Origin: Sphingobacteriia bacterium
Lineage (GTDB): Bacteria > Bacteroidota > Bacteroidia > Chitinophagales > Chitinophagaceae
Assembly (NCBI GenBank): GCA_004294465.1
Contig: REAV01000071.1
Span: 1 to 29,601, forward strand
Direction: 5' to 3'
DNA length: 29,601 nt
The position numbers and the translations under genes are program-made. The notes below the pieces were generated by a model. It did no database searches. It saw only the letters and a program-made list of their open reading frames with translations, and was not told the DNA's origin. How positions within the stretch are numbered: the stretch's first letter is position 1; each line of letters opens with the position of its first letter. Positions 7,252 through 17,617 of the stretch are shown here, one piece after another.

Positions 7252-10200
7252 ATGGCCTATACACTTCAAAATAAGGTTAGAATTGTTACTGCAGCGAGCT
7301 TGTTTGATGGCCATGATGCTGCAATCAATATAATGAGAAGAATTCTTCAATCTAAAGGAGCAGAAATCATCCATTTAGGACATAATAGGAGTGTGGCAGA
7401 AATTGTTGAGTGTGCTATTGAAGAAGATGCTCAGGGGATTGCCATTACCAGTTACCAGGGCGGACACCTAGAATTCTTTAAATACATGAAGGATTTACTG
7501 GATCAAAATGGTTGTGGGCATATTAAAATATTTGGCGGCGGTGGGGGTACTATTCTTCCTGAAGAAATAAGGGTATTGCATAAATATGGTATCACCAGAA
7601 TTTATAGCCCAGATGACGGTCGTAAAATGGGACTGGAAGGAATGATTGAAGATGTAATCAAGCAATGTGATTTTCCGCTGATTAAACAGGCCAATCATGT
7701 AAAATCGATGACCACAGGTGAACTAAAAGATGTTCGTAAGGTCGCCAGAATGATCACTTTGGCTGAAAATGGGATTGAAAAATGGGATGAAAAAAATGCA
7801 AATCCAACAAGGCCAATTCCTGTGTTAGGAATTACAGGAACAGGAGGTGCAGGAAAGAGTTCTGTTACAGATGAAATTGTAAGAAGATACCTGCATTTAT
7901 ATACAAATAAAACAATCGCAGTTATTTCTGTTGACCCTTCAAAGAAAAAAACCGGAGGGGCATTATTGGGTGATCGAATTAGAATGAATGCTATTGCACA
8001 TCCTCGAGCTTATATGCGCAGTCTTGCAACCAGAGACGACAATATTGCTTTGAGTGCTCATGTGCAAGATGCAATTGATATTTGTAAACAAGCCGATTTT
8101 GATTTCATCATCATTGAATCTGCAGGTGTTGGTCAAAGCGATGCTTCTATTTTAGATTTTTGTGACGTCAGCTTGTACATCATGACTCCAGAATATGGGG
8201 CTGCTTCTCAATTAGAGAAAATCAATATGTTGGATTATGCAGATGTTATTTGCATTAATAAATTTGATAAGGCAGGGGCACTAGATGCTTTACATGATGT
8301 GCGAAAACAATTCAAGAGAAGTCATGAACTATGGGATGCAAAAGATGATGAATTACCAGTAATTGGAACTATCGCAGCACAGTTTAATGATACAGGGGTA
8401 AATCAGTTATTTAGTAAAATTGTACAAGCAGTACAACAAAAAACAGGAATAAATTTTGATGAGGCTGGAAATGCTTCAGCCATTTTTTCTACAGATAGCA
8501 CTACTACAAAATCAAAAATTATTCCTCCCAAAAGAGTTCGTTATTTGGCAGAAATTACCGAACAGAATAGAACTTATAATGAATGGGTTAATGAACAAAG
8601 TGCCATTGCATCAAAATGGTATCAGATAACTGGCACTATTCAATCTATTAAAAACAATGATTCACTAGTTGCAGAATTAGAAAAAATCGCGCAACAATTT
8701 GAATCGTCATTAGACAAAGATTGCAAACAACTTATTGAAAATTGGCCAAGCCAGGTAAAAAAATACCAATCAGATTTTTTTGAATATACTGTAAGAGATA
8801 AAGTAATTAAGCAGCCTTTATCAGTAAAATCATTGAGTGGAACCAGAATTCCAAAAGTGATCTTACCTCGTTACAAAGATTGGGGCGATATACTTCGCTG
8901 GCAATTACAAGAAGGAATACCAGGAGAATTTCCTTACACTGCAGGCGTTTTTGAATTGAAGCGTCAGGGTGAAGATCCAACCAGAATGTTTGCAGGAGAA
9001 GGTGGCCCTGAAAGAACCAATAAAAGGTTTCACTATGTATCATTAGGGCAACCAGCCATACGTTTGTCTACTGCATTCGACAGTGTTACATTGTATGGAG
9101 AAGACCCTGCTCATCGTCCTGATATATTTGGAAAAGTAGGGAATAGTGGTGTGAGTATTGCTACGGTAGATGATGCAAAAAAATTATATAGTGGATTCGA
9201 TTTGTGCGATCCAAAGACATCTGTAAGTATGACCATTAACGGGCCTGCCCCTATGGTACTGGCATTCTTTATGAATGCAGCAATTGATCAACGATGTGAA
9301 AAATGGATTACTGAGAATAATGATTGGGATAGAGTAAATGCCATTATTTCGAAAAAATTTGATCGATTACCCAAGCCAATTTATTATAATCCAACATTGC
9401 CAGAAAGATTACCCGAAGGAAACAATGGATTAGGGATACAATTATTAGGACTTAGTGGAGATGAAGTATTACCTAAAGAAGTCTATTTACAAATCAAAGC
9501 CGAGGCTTTGCAACAAGTTAGAGGAACAGTTCAAGCAGATATTTTAAAAGAAGATCAAGCACAGAACACTTGTATTTTTTCTACAGAGTTTGCCTTGAAA
9601 TTAATGGGCGATGTACAAGCTTATTTTATAGACAATAAAATAAGAAACTTTTATAGTGTAAGTATTAGTGGCTATCATATTGCAGAAGCCGGAGCTAATC
9701 CAATTACTCAGTTGGCTTTCACTTTGTCTAATGGATTTACATATGTAGAATATTATTTGAGTAGGGGAATGAATGTAGATGACTTTGCTCCTAATTTATC
9801 TTTCTTCTTTAGTAATGGAATGGATCCTGAATATTGTGTTATTGGTCGTGTAGCAAGAAGAATTTGGGCGAAGGCAATGAAATATAAATACAAAGCCAAT
9901 GAGCGTTCACAGAAATTAAAATACCATATTCAAACTAGTGGTAGAAGTTTACACGCTCAGGAAATAGATTTCAACGATATCAGAACCACATTGCAGGCTT
10001 TGTATGCTATATATGATAACTGTAATAGTTTACATACCAATGCTTATGACGAAGCAATTACAACACCTACAGAAGAAAGTGTTAGAAGAGCGATGGCCAT
10101 CCAATTAATCATTAATAGAGAGTTGGGCACTGTAAATACGGAAAATTTTATTCAGGGTAGTTTTGCAGTAGAAGAATTAACTGATTTGGTAGAAGAGGCG

Positions 10201-10620
10201 GTATTGATAGAGTTTGAAAGAATTACTGAAAGAGGAGGTGTATTAGGCGCAATGGAGCGAATGTACCAGCGTAATAAAATCCAAGAAGAAAGTTTGTATT
10301 ATGAAACGCTAAAGCATACAGGAGAATTACCATTAATTGGGGTGAATACATTTTTAAATAAAAAAGGAAGCCCAACAATATTGCCAGGTGAGGTTATAAG
10401 AAGTACTACAGAAGAGAAAGAGCAGCAGATTCAAAATCTGCAAGCTTTTCATTCGGTAAATAAAGAAAAAAGTACAGAGGCTTTGGAAAAATTAAAGCAA
10501 GCTGCCATTAATAATGAAAATTTGTTTAATGAATTAATGGAGACAGTAAAATATTGTTCATTAGGTCAAATTACAAGTGCGCTTTATTCGGTAGGCGGTC
10601 AATATCGAAGAAATATGTAA
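7252..10620 (+). CDS. icmF: Fused isobutyryl-CoA mutase IcmF
   Basis: This 1122-residue adenosylcobalamin enzyme interconverts isobutyryl-CoA and n-butyryl-CoA. Domains in order: B12-binding (about 8-145; FDGHDAAI with lower-ligand His21, and a GGGGG loop near 95-99); MeaI-type G-protein chaperone (about 188-400; P-loop [12 protein letters not shown] at 193-204, [29 protein letters not shown] at 336-339); linker; TIM-barrel mutase (about 530-1122). Two residues that set substrate choice are Icm-like: Phe567 (FPYTAGVF) where Propionibacterium methylmalonyl-CoA mutase has Tyr89, and Gln771 (QAQNTCIF) where it has Arg207. His809 in [12 protein letters not shown] is the conserved active-site His. 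The domain order and length are normal for IcmF. The role is probably branched-chain or fatty-acid carbon metabolism and needs a B12 supply. Confidence 0.95.
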   Translation: MAYTLQNKVRIVTAASLFDGHDAAINIMRRILQSKGAEIIHLGHNRSVAEIVECAIEEDAQGIAITSYQGGHLEFFKYMKDLLDQNGCGHIKIFGGGGGTILPEEIRVLHKYGITRIYSPDDGRKMGLEGMIEDVIKQCDFPLIKQANHVKSMTTGELKDVRKVARMITLAENGIEKWDEKNANPTRPIPVLGITGTGGAGKSSVTDEIVRRYLHLYTNKTIAVISVDPSKKKTGGALLGDRIRMNAIAHPRAYMRSLATRDDNIALSAHVQDAIDICKQADFDFIIIESAGVGQSDASILDFCDVSLYIMTPEYGAASQLEKINMLDYADVICINKFDKAGALDALHDVRKQFKRSHELWDAKDDELPVIGTIAAQFNDTGVNQLFSKIVQAVQQKTGINFDEAGNASAIFSTDSTTTKSKIIPPKRVRYLAEITEQNRTYNEWVNEQSAIASKWYQITGTIQSIKNNDSLVAELEKIAQQFESSLDKDCKQLIENWPSQVKKYQSDFFEYTVRDKVIKQPLSVKSLSGTRIPKVILPRYKDWGDILRWQLQEGIPGEFPYTAGVFELKRQGEDPTRMFAGEGGPERTNKRFHYVSLGQPAIRLSTAFDSVTLYGEDPAHRPDIFGKVGNSGVSIATVDDAKKLYSGFDLCDPKTSVSMTINGPAPMVLAFFMNAAIDQRCEKWITENNDWDRVNAIISKKFDRLPKPIYYNPTLPERLPEGNNGLGIQLLGLSGDEVLPKEVYLQIKAEALQQVRGTVQADILKEDQAQNTCIFSTEFALKLMGDVQAYFIDNKIRNFYSVSISGYHIAEAGANPITQLAFTLSNGFTYVEYYLSRGMNVDDFAPNLSFFFSNGMDPEYCVIGRVARRIWAKAMKYKYKANERSQKLKYHIQTSGRSLHAQEIDFNDIRTTLQALYAIYDNCNSLHTNAYDEAITTPTEESVRRAMAIQLIINRELGTVNTENFIQGSFAVEELTDLVEEAVLIEFERITERGGVLGAMERMYQRNKIQEESLYYETLKHTGELPLIGVNTFLNKKGSPTILPGEVIRSTTEEKEQQIQNLQAFHSVNKEKSTEALEKLKQAAINNENLFNELMETVKYCSLGQITSALYSVGGQYRRNM

Positions 10621-10629
10621 CTTGGATTT

Positions 10630-11214
10630 ATGAAACAACAGTTAATGCTCCTTTTTATAGGAATTATTTCTTTCGGCACTACAATAAATGCCCAGTTTAG
10701 AAAAATTGATACTACCATGAAAATTGGTAAAGCAGGGTATAAAGTAATTTGTAGTAACAAAAGTGAAACCAAAAACAGTGTTTCAATTACGCCAATTGGA
10801 TTTCAGAATTCTGCACGTGATGTAATGTTTGAAGTGAAAGGGAGAATTTTAAAGGCAGAGGTTGATGATTTAAACAATGATGTATTTCCAGATCTGGTTT
10901 TATACGTTTACGAACCTGGCGATAAAGGTAAAGGCAACGTAGTAGGCATATCTTCAATTAACAATGAAACTTTTGCCCCAATTAGTTTCCCTGATATAGT
11001 AAATGATCCAAAATTAAGGATTGGTTATGCTGGTTTTGATTCATTCTTATTAATGGAAGGTACTTTGATGCGCCGCTTCCCAGTATATACAACTGATTCT
11101 TCTGATATAAAGCCTACAGGTATGATGAGGCAGATTCAATATAAAGTTCTGAAAGACGAAAAGGAAGGCCTCAAATTCAAGCCTGTCAGAAGTTATGAGT
11201 ACGCCAAGCAATAA
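10630..11214 (+). CDS. Secreted PliI-like protein (putative lysozyme inhibitor family)
   Basis: This 194-residue protein has a clear Sec signal peptide (KQQLMLLFIGIISFGTTINAQ, cleavage about residue 21). The mature part contains EVDDLNNDVFPDLVLYVY, GYAGFDSFLLMEG, GTLMRRFPVY and PTGMMRQIQYKV. This pattern of an Asn/Asp-rich DLNNDxxPDL strand followed by an RRFPVY...RQIQY end resembles PliI, the periplasmic inhibitor family of I-type lysozyme. Location would be periplasmic or outer surface. It begins 9 nt after icmF and is probably on the same transcript, though no functional link is apparent. The family call is from memory of the motif; inhibition of a lysozyme is not shown. Confidence 0.6.
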   Translation: MKQQLMLLFIGIISFGTTINAQFRKIDTTMKIGKAGYKVICSNKSETKNSVSITPIGFQNSARDVMFEVKGRILKAEVDDLNNDVFPDLVLYVYEPGDKGKGNVVGISSINNETFAPISFPDIVNDPKLRIGYAGFDSFLLMEGTLMRRFPVYTTDSSDIKPTGMMRQIQYKVLKDEKEGLKFKPVRSYEYAKQ

Positions 11215-11291
11215 TTGATGTTTATTTAATTTTCTTCAATCCATTTCTTTGTTCCAAAATACTATCTTTAAGATTCTTTAATCTCAAAGCT

Positions 11292-13727
11292 ATGTACAAG
11301 GTTGTCTTTTTTTGCTCGGTAGTGTTTACATTTATCGTTTCATCGGCCCAAACGATAGAACAAGTTGAAAAAAATAAAATTACTTTGCCCAATGGTTGGG
11401 GTCTTACTCCGATTGGAAGAAATTTTCCTTTAGGGGATCTCCCGTTAAATTTAGTGGTAAGTAAATCAGCAAAACTCATGGCTGTTACCAATAATGGCCA
11501 AAGTGTTCAGAGTATACAATTGATTGATCCTAAAACAGAAACTGTTCTCGATACAAAGATCATTGGTAAAAGTTGGTATGGATTGGCTTTTAGTGATGAT
11601 GCTAAAAAATTATATGCTTCTGGGGGGCATGATAATTTTATCTTAGTGTATGGCATTGATCAAAATAAATTATCTGATCCTGACACCATTGTATTAGGAA
11701 AAAAATGGCCTAATAAAGTTGGCCCAGCTGGAATTGCTATTGATGATATTCGTCATTTGATGTATGTAGTGACTAAAGAAAATAACAAATTGTACATTGT
11801 GGATTTGCTCACTAAGAAAATAGAGTTAGAATTTTCTTTGGGCGGAGAAGGGTATTCATGTGTATTGTCTCCCGATAAAAAGCAATTATATATTAGTTGT
11901 TGGGGATGCGACAAACTCTATTTCTTTGATACTGAAAAAAGAAATGTTACAGTTGAAATACCAGTTGGAGATAATCCCAACGAAATTCTTGTTACTAAAA
12001 AAGGGAAAACGGTATATGTTGCCAATTCAAATGATAACACCGTTTCGGTTGTTGATGTAGCTTCTCAAAAAGTAGTTGAAACCCTAAATGCTGCGCTCTA
12101 TCCAGATGCTCCCAATGGATCTACCACCAATGGTCTTGCACTAAGTGCCGATGAAAAAACTTTGTATATAGCCAATGCAGATAATAATTGTTTGGCAGTT
12201 TTTGATGTAAGTGTATCTGTGCAAAGCAAGAGTAAGGGATTTATTCCTGTTGGATGGTATCCTACCAATGTGAAATTGGTCAATAAAAAAATATTTGTAA
12301 CCAATGGAAAAGGATTTTCTTCTATGGCCAATCCTTATGGGCCTAATCCATTTGCCAATAAACAGATTGTGGTTTACCAAGAAGGAGATCCGAATAAACC
12401 CAAAGATGTACAATATATCGCCGGACTTTTTAAAGGAACAATGAGCGTAATGGATGAACCCAAGGAAGCTGAGCTAAGTGTATATTCTCAAGTTGTTTAT
12501 AGAAATACACCTTATAATAAAGTAAAAGAATTAATAGTAAAAGGAGAAGAAGGCAATCCAATCCCAAGAAAAGTGGGCGCTCCTAGCCCAATTAAATATG
12601 TATTTTATGTGATCAAAGAAAATAGAACCTATGATCAGGTCTTAGGAGATATGAAAGAAGGTAATGGTGACCCAAGGTTGACTTTGTTTGGAGAAAAAAT
12701 CACACCAAACCAACATGCTTTGGCTAAAGAATTTGTTTTATTAGATAATTTTTATGTTGATGGAGAAGTAAGTGCCGATGGACATAATTGGAGTACGGGT
12801 GCATATGCAACTGATTTTTTAGAAAAAAATTGGGTAAGTAGTTATGGGGGTAGAGGTGGAAGTTATGATGCAGAAGGCAATCGAGCAGTTGCCAATAATA
12901 AAGGTGGTTTCATTTGGGATCATTGTGCTAAAGCAGGTGTAAGCTTTAGAACTTATGGAGAATTTGCAGACAATTATAAACCCAATATCCCCGTATTAAA
13001 AAATCATTTCTGTCCTTATTTTACAGGATACAATAATGCAGTTCAAGATACAGTTCGGTTTAATCAGTGGAAAAGAGAATTTGATTCTTTATTACAGAAA
13101 AATGCAGTTCCACAATTCAATTCTGTTAGATTTTCTAATGATCATACAGAAGGATTGCGTTTAGGAAGACCTTCTCCTTATGCTCATGTTGCAGACAATG
13201 ATTTAGCAGTAGGATTATTTGTAGAATATTTGAGTAAAAGCCCTATCTGGAATGAAACAGCTATTTTTATTTTAGAAGATGATGCACAAAATGGGGCTGA
13301 TCATGTGGATGCCCATAGAAGTACAGCATATGTTGCAGGAGGATTTGTGAAAAGAGGTTTTGTAGATCATACCATGTATTCTACATCATCTATGTTAAGA
13401 ACCATTGAGCTCATCTTAGGTATACCACCAATGTCGCAATACGATGCTGCTGCAACACCTATGTGGCGTTCATTCTCCAGTACTGTTAATTCAAAGCCTT
13501 TTAATTCAATCATTCCTCAGATCAATTTAAACGAAAAGAATACTGCAATGAATGAATGGCAAAGAAGATCTGAAAAATTTGATTTGAGTAAAGAAGATGC
13601 GGTACCTGATTTGGAATTCAATGTTGTTCTCTGGCATGGATTGAAAGGAGATGCTACTCCCTTTCCTGGTCCAAAGCGAGCAGCTTTCTTTAAACCAGTA
13701 AAAAAGGCAGATAAAGATGATGATTAA
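11292..13727 (+). CDS. YncE-type beta-propeller fused to a phosphoesterase domain
   Basis: This 811-residue secreted protein has a signal peptide (1-20, cleaved near SSAQ). Residues about 40-370 are YVTN/YncE propeller repeats: LYASGGHDNFILVY, LYISCWGCDKLYFFD, VYVANSNDNTVSVVDV, LYIANADNNCLAVFDV. Residues about 435-760 are a phosphoesterase (phospholipase C/acid phosphatase, alkaline-phosphatase superfamily) domain: VIKENRTYDQVLGD with KENRTYD at 442-448, a metal-site DGHNWSTGAYATD, and FILEDDAQNGADHVDAHRS near 685-700. The expected role is periplasmic phosphate-ester hydrolysis. No T9SS C-terminal domain is seen; the tail is Lys/Asp-rich. The 77-nt upstream gap has only a weak -7 box. Its stop overlaps the convergent GNAT stop by 4 nt (TTAA). 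Confidence 0.85.
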   Translation: MYKVVFFCSVVFTFIVSSAQTIEQVEKNKITLPNGWGLTPIGRNFPLGDLPLNLVVSKSAKLMAVTNNGQSVQSIQLIDPKTETVLDTKIIGKSWYGLAFSDDAKKLYASGGHDNFILVYGIDQNKLSDPDTIVLGKKWPNKVGPAGIAIDDIRHLMYVVTKENNKLYIVDLLTKKIELEFSLGGEGYSCVLSPDKKQLYISCWGCDKLYFFDTEKRNVTVEIPVGDNPNEILVTKKGKTVYVANSNDNTVSVVDVASQKVVETLNAALYPDAPNGSTTNGLALSADEKTLYIANADNNCLAVFDVSVSVQSKSKGFIPVGWYPTNVKLVNKKIFVTNGKGFSSMANPYGPNPFANKQIVVYQEGDPNKPKDVQYIAGLFKGTMSVMDEPKEAELSVYSQVVYRNTPYNKVKELIVKGEEGNPIPRKVGAPSPIKYVFYVIKENRTYDQVLGDMKEGNGDPRLTLFGEKITPNQHALAKEFVLLDNFYVDGEVSADGHNWSTGAYATDFLEKNWVSSYGGRGGSYDAEGNRAVANNKGGFIWDHCAKAGVSFRTYGEFADNYKPNIPVLKNHFCPYFTGYNNAVQDTVRFNQWKREFDSLLQKNAVPQFNSVRFSNDHTEGLRLGRPSPYAHVADNDLAVGLFVEYLSKSPIWNETAIFILEDDAQNGADHVDAHRSTAYVAGGFVKRGFVDHTMYSTSSMLRTIELILGIPPMSQYDAAATPMWRSFSSTVNSKPFNSIIPQINLNEKNTAMNEWQRRSEKFDLSKEDAVPDLEFNVVLWHGLKGDATPFPGPKRAAFFKPVKKADKDDD

Positions 13728-14245
13728 ATCAGTTGCTTTTTATAGAGTAAAAAATTGTCTTTGTTAGCAGGAAGCACTATTTTTTCTTGAAAGGTCATGC
13801 CTATGTTTTCTAGCACCTGAATAGATTTGTTATTTATTTCAGTTGTTATTGCACAAACTTCTGGAAGTAAAAGTTTTTCTTTTGCCCATAATAGTATCGA
13901 TTTTGCAGCTTCTGTTGCAAAGCCATTTTTTTCATGTTCTGGCAAAATAGCAAAACCTAAATCAGGTATTAATAAACCATCTCTTTTTACCAAGCCACAT
14001 ATTCCTATTGGCAATTTTTTGGTTTTCAGGACGATCAAATACAATCCAAATCCATTATTCCGGTAACTACTGATTATTTTTTCACTTATATAATTACTAG
14101 CAGCCGTTTTGTACCGAACGTTTCTATCTCCAATGAAAGATAGCCAACTTGGTGTATTCATTAATTGTAACATGAAGTCGGAATCTAAAATGGAGAGCTC
14201 TCTTAAATACAGCCTATCTGTTTCAAGTTTGAATATGGATTTCAT
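13724..14245 (-). CDS. GNAT N-acetyltransferase, RimJ/RimL type
   Basis: This 173-residue GNAT protein uses acetyl-CoA. It starts with the RimJ/RimL-type ETDRLYLRELSILDSDFM. A beta-strand with ICGLVKRDGL and DLGFAILPEHEKNGFATEA leads into the acetyl-CoA pyrophosphate loop, where EKNGFA stands in for the usual RGxGxA. ALENxGM-like VLENIGMTFQEK closes the domain. ATG 14245 is preferred over an in-frame start 9 codons upstream because it overlaps the VOC stop in an ATGA arrangement, a sign of translational coupling, and because homology begins there. It is the last gene of the porZ train. The substrate is unknown: ribosomal protein N-termini or small amines are possible. Confidence 0.85.
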   Translation of the reverse strand: MKSIFKLETDRLYLRELSILDSDFMLQLMNTPSWLSFIGDRNVRYKTAASNYISEKIISSYRNNGFGLYLIVLKTKKLPIGICGLVKRDGLLIPDLGFAILPEHEKNGFATEAAKSILLWAKEKLLLPEVCAITTEINNKSIQVLENIGMTFQEKIVLPANKDNFLLYKKQLI

Positions 14246-14637
14246 TGAGTTATAGGTTGAATAAGGTCCCAAAGATTTCCATATAGATCTTCAAATACAG
14301 CTACAGTTCCATACTCTTCATTACTAGGAGGCCTGACAATTGTAATTTGATGCAACAGTAAATTTGCATAGTCTTTGTTAAAATCATCGGTATATAAAAA
14401 TAAAAATACCCTTCCACCTGTTTGATTTCCTACTCTACTAGATTGTAATTCATTGGCCGCTTTAGCAAGTAGCAAACAACAATGACCATTTCCTTTTGGC
14501 TTTACTAGTACCCATCTTTTTATTTCACTCAAAGGGGTATCTTCAATAAGATCAAAATTCAATTTTTTTGTGTAAAATTCAATAGCGTCGTCATAATCAT
14601 TTACTACAAGGGCTATATGTGCTATTTGTTGATTCAT
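14242..14637 (-). CDS. VOC (glyoxalase/bleomycin-resistance) superfamily protein
   Basis: This 131-residue protein has paired beta-alpha-beta-beta-beta units of the vicinal oxygen chelate fold: IAHIALVVNDYDDAIEFYTKKLNFDL, then GNGHCCLLLAKA, and the closing VAVFEDLYGNLWDLIQP. His7 and the Glu of VFEDLYGN are positioned as metal ligands. Family members include lyases, dioxygenases and antibiotic-binding proteins, so the reaction cannot be named. It is joined by ATGA overlaps both to porZ upstream (14634-14637) and to the GNAT gene downstream (14242-14245), so its translation is probably coupled to porZ. Confidence 0.88.
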   Translation of the reverse strand: MNQQIAHIALVVNDYDDAIEFYTKKLNFDLIEDTPLSEIKRWVLVKPKGNGHCCLLLAKAANELQSSRVGNQTGGRVFLFLYTDDFNKDYANLLLHQITIVRPPSNEEYGTVAVFEDLYGNLWDLIQPITQ

Positions 14638-16934
14638 CTTCCGCTGGTTATAATGATTTTTGTAACTAGTTTTTCTTCTCCTGTATCATTTTTAATAAAC
14701 ACAAGATACAACCCACTTGCAATTTTATTGCCATTGTAGTCTTTGCCATTCCAAACAGCCTGGCCACCTAAACTTCTGGTTTGAAATATCAATCTTCCAT
14801 TCAACTCAGTGATTTTTAATAATGCATTTTCGGTTAATCCTTTTATAGCGATGGTTCCTTCATATCCAACAGGTACCGGGTTAGGATAAACAAGCACATT
14901 GGTCAGTTTTTCCCGGGCTTCAACAGCTGTACTTCTAAAACTACAGATGCCATTAAATGTAGCAAAATACACTTCACCTGTTTCAGGGTCAACTCCAATC
15001 TTTTTTACATCATTACTTAATAAAGGACTATTTGCAATGGTAAAATGATGGATTATTTTTTTTCCATCAGAACTAAGCATCCATACTCCATTTTGGGTTC
15101 CTACCCATTTTCTATTTGCTCCATCAATTGCAATGCATTGAACTTGTTCACCTTTAAACAAAAATCCAGCAAATTGATCTTGTTGAATTATTGGTAGTAT
15201 AGCATCACATCTTCCATTTCCAAAAACATCATTGGTACAATTGATAATAGCAATCCCGTCATCTGTACCAACCCAAATAGTGCTATTTTTATCTCTTACT
15301 ATGCATAAAACATTATTACTGGGAAGATTGCCGTTCCCGATTCCTTGCTTAAATATTCTCCATTGATCGTCATTGGTGTTGTCTACATTTTTTCCATATT
15401 GATAGCAGATCAGACCGTTGTTTTTGGGCGAAACTATCCAGATCTGATCATTGTCATCTGCTACAATCTGTGCAACTGCATTTTCAGTTAAAGCAAATGG
15501 AATTGTAAATGACTTCCATGCCCCATCATTTTTTCTCAACTTTAATGCTTGAGGAGCACCATAATTACTGATCCATAAATGATTGTTATTATCAAAAGCA
15601 AGTCCGCTAATTCGGTAACTATTAGGATCTCCAATGGCTGGTTCTATAGGGCTATTTTTTTGCTTATAAATGATGTTTTCATTGTCTTTTATTTGCACCA
15701 ATCCACCACCATAGCTGCCTGCCCAAAGGCTTTCATTGGTTGGGTCAATGGCAAGGCTGATAAAATCGAGTGTAGAATCTAATTGAGGGGTATTAAATGC
15801 ACCTTTGCTTTTCCAGATACCATTGTTATATTGGAAAATTCCATTCCGATTAAATAAATAATTCCATGCTGTATTGACTGACCCTGCAGCAGCATAGACA
15901 GTTGATTTTGTTATTGCGAATTCTCCGCTCGCAACTCCAATTGGTCCATTTGGAATAAATCTGTTTACGCTGTTTGTAAATTGAGCAAGGCCACCAAACT
16001 GGTCAGCAACCCAAACCGAATTATTATCGGTAATTGCAGAACGCGGTTGTGAAATGATGCCTGCCTGACTCAAGTTTTTTTCTATAACTGCATTCGCATT
16101 CAAAACGATTACCCTTGATCCGCCATTTTTATTTTTTTGACAGAGATGCAATTTATCTGCACTGACGGTTGCATTGATTATTTGCCAGCTCGTATCGGCA
16201 TACAGTAAGCGCCAGCTATTATTTGATAGTACAAATGCTGAATCGTTCTTTGTTGCGAGTAATTGGTTATTTATGATGCCCGTAAATTGTATGGGTCCGG
16301 CAGGTAATCCATTCAGCCCACTTAGCAAAGTCCATGCACTGTAATTGGCTAAATTAGTACCATTTAGTGGGGCTCTTTTTAACCCTTCATTTGTAGCCGC
16401 ATAAAAAAAATTGTTATCAGAAATGACATTATTCACATTTACTTGGTTTCCTGAATTACCAATAACCCAAGTGTCTTTTATTTCGTACTTGTTTAATTCG
16501 GCCAAAATAACCCCCAAGCCACTGGATAAATACGCGATTCCATTTTTGCAATAAATATGATTAATGGTTTTATTACCAACAATTTTTGATTGAACAATAG
16601 CCGAAATATTTTTTACAATACTTCCTTTAAGTATATCTGTATTGCTATTTTTATATGCTATTATTAATTGTTGACTTTGGTCATCCCAGCCTATTGCACT
16701 CACCCCAACATCGTTTAGACCATTGACTTTGCTATATCTTGAGATCTCGCCTTTATTGTCAATCGAAAAAAGATTACTATTAGTTGCACAGTAAATTTGG
16801 TCTCCTTTTACAACTTGTATACAGTTTTGATAATTTAAATGCTCTCGCCAATTGCCTATGGGAATTTGAGCAATAACAGTTGATTTTACTAAAAGCAGAA
16901 AAAAGCTAATCCCAATTAAAAATCGCTTCAGCAT
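14634..16934 (-). CDS. porZ: Type IX secretion system protein PorZ
   Basis: This 766-residue secreted protein has a signal peptide (1-22, VKSTVIAQ). The mature start IPIGNWREHLNYQNCIQV and the following QIYCATNSNLFSID...YSKVNGLNDVGVSAIGWD are characteristic of PorZ, which has two seven-bladed propellers of two-component-regulator type. The repeats continue as LWAGSYGGGLVQI, LWISNYGAPQAL, IWVGTDDGIAII, KWVGTQNGVWML. Residues 679-766 are a T9SS type A sorting domain (VYPNPVPVG, LNGRLIF, NGKDYNGNKIASGLY, LVTKIII). In Porphyromonas PorZ is part of the cell-surface attachment complex that processes T9SS cargo and handles A-LPS. Here it follows a response regulator after 28 nt and overlaps the VOC gene by ATGA. 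Confidence 0.88.
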   Translation of the reverse strand: MLKRFLIGISFFLLLVKSTVIAQIPIGNWREHLNYQNCIQVVKGDQIYCATNSNLFSIDNKGEISRYSKVNGLNDVGVSAIGWDDQSQQLIIAYKNSNTDILKGSIVKNISAIVQSKIVGNKTINHIYCKNGIAYLSSGLGVILAELNKYEIKDTWVIGNSGNQVNVNNVISDNNFFYAATNEGLKRAPLNGTNLANYSAWTLLSGLNGLPAGPIQFTGIINNQLLATKNDSAFVLSNNSWRLLYADTSWQIINATVSADKLHLCQKNKNGGSRVIVLNANAVIEKNLSQAGIISQPRSAITDNNSVWVADQFGGLAQFTNSVNRFIPNGPIGVASGEFAITKSTVYAAAGSVNTAWNYLFNRNGIFQYNNGIWKSKGAFNTPQLDSTLDFISLAIDPTNESLWAGSYGGGLVQIKDNENIIYKQKNSPIEPAIGDPNSYRISGLAFDNNNHLWISNYGAPQALKLRKNDGAWKSFTIPFALTENAVAQIVADDNDQIWIVSPKNNGLICYQYGKNVDNTNDDQWRIFKQGIGNGNLPSNNVLCIVRDKNSTIWVGTDDGIAIINCTNDVFGNGRCDAILPIIQQDQFAGFLFKGEQVQCIAIDGANRKWVGTQNGVWMLSSDGKKIIHHFTIANSPLLSNDVKKIGVDPETGEVYFATFNGICSFRSTAVEAREKLTNVLVYPNPVPVGYEGTIAIKGLTENALLKITELNGRLIFQTRSLGGQAVWNGKDYNGNKIASGLYLVFIKNDTGEEKLVTKIIITSGR

Positions 16935-16962
16935 TCATTAAAGGTAACAATTAATGAACAAT

Positions 16963-17613
16963 TTAAAGTTCAACTATACCATGTTTCATGGCAAAAACAA
17001 TTAAACCAACTCGGGTATTGATTTCTAATTTTCTAAATAAATTATCTCTGTGAGTATCGATGGTTCTAACGCTAATAAACATTTCTTTGGCAATTTCTTT
17101 ATAACTTTTATCCATACATAACCATTGCAAAAACTGAACTTCACTCTCCGTAATGTTGAGCAATTTAGTGGTGTTTAGGTCAGTATCTTGATCGTTAGTA
17201 ATATAATTAACCAACTTGTCTTTTACTAGTTCGTTAACATAAAAATCATTTTTGATGATTGATTCCATTGCCTGTTTTAAAATGGCGGGTTTACTTTCTT
17301 TAAGAATGTAACCTTTTACACCATTTCTTAGCATGCGAATAATGGCCATATCGTTCGATAGCATGCTGAGCACCAAAATTTTTGTATTGGGTAGTTCGTT
17401 TTTAATCCATAATGCTGTCTCATATCCATCCATTACTGGCATAGTGATATCCAATAAAACAATATCAGGTATTTCCTCTCTATTTAGGTTGTCGATAAAT
17501 TCTTTACCATTACCTGCTTCTGAAATGACTTTAAAGTCCGGAAATGTGTTGATTAGTCCTGCAAGACCTGATCTAAGCATTTCATGATCATCAACTAGCG
17601 CAACTTTTGTCAT
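16963..17613 (-). CDS. NarL/FixJ-family response regulator
   Basis: This 216-residue two-domain regulator has a receiver domain (1-120) with acidic pair Asp8-Asp9, phospho-acceptor Asp55 (VLLDITMPVMDG), Ser83 and Lys105 (GYILKES). A LuxR-type helix-turn-helix covers about 148-212: LNITESEVQFLQWLC, SYKEIAKEMFISVRTIDTHR, LFRKLEINTRVGLI. All phosphotransfer residues are present. It lies 4 nt downstream of the histidine kinase, so the two are a cognate pair, and 28 nt upstream of porZ. Targets are unknown; the train itself is an obvious candidate. Confidence 0.94.
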   Translation of the reverse strand: MTKVALVDDHEMLRSGLAGLINTFPDFKVISEAGNGKEFIDNLNREEIPDIVLLDITMPVMDGYETALWIKNELPNTKILVLSMLSNDMAIIRMLRNGVKGYILKESKPAILKQAMESIIKNDFYVNELVKDKLVNYITNDQDTDLNTTKLLNITESEVQFLQWLCMDKSYKEIAKEMFISVRTIDTHRDNLFRKLEINTRVGLIVFAMKHGIVEL

Positions 17614-17617
17614 GAGT

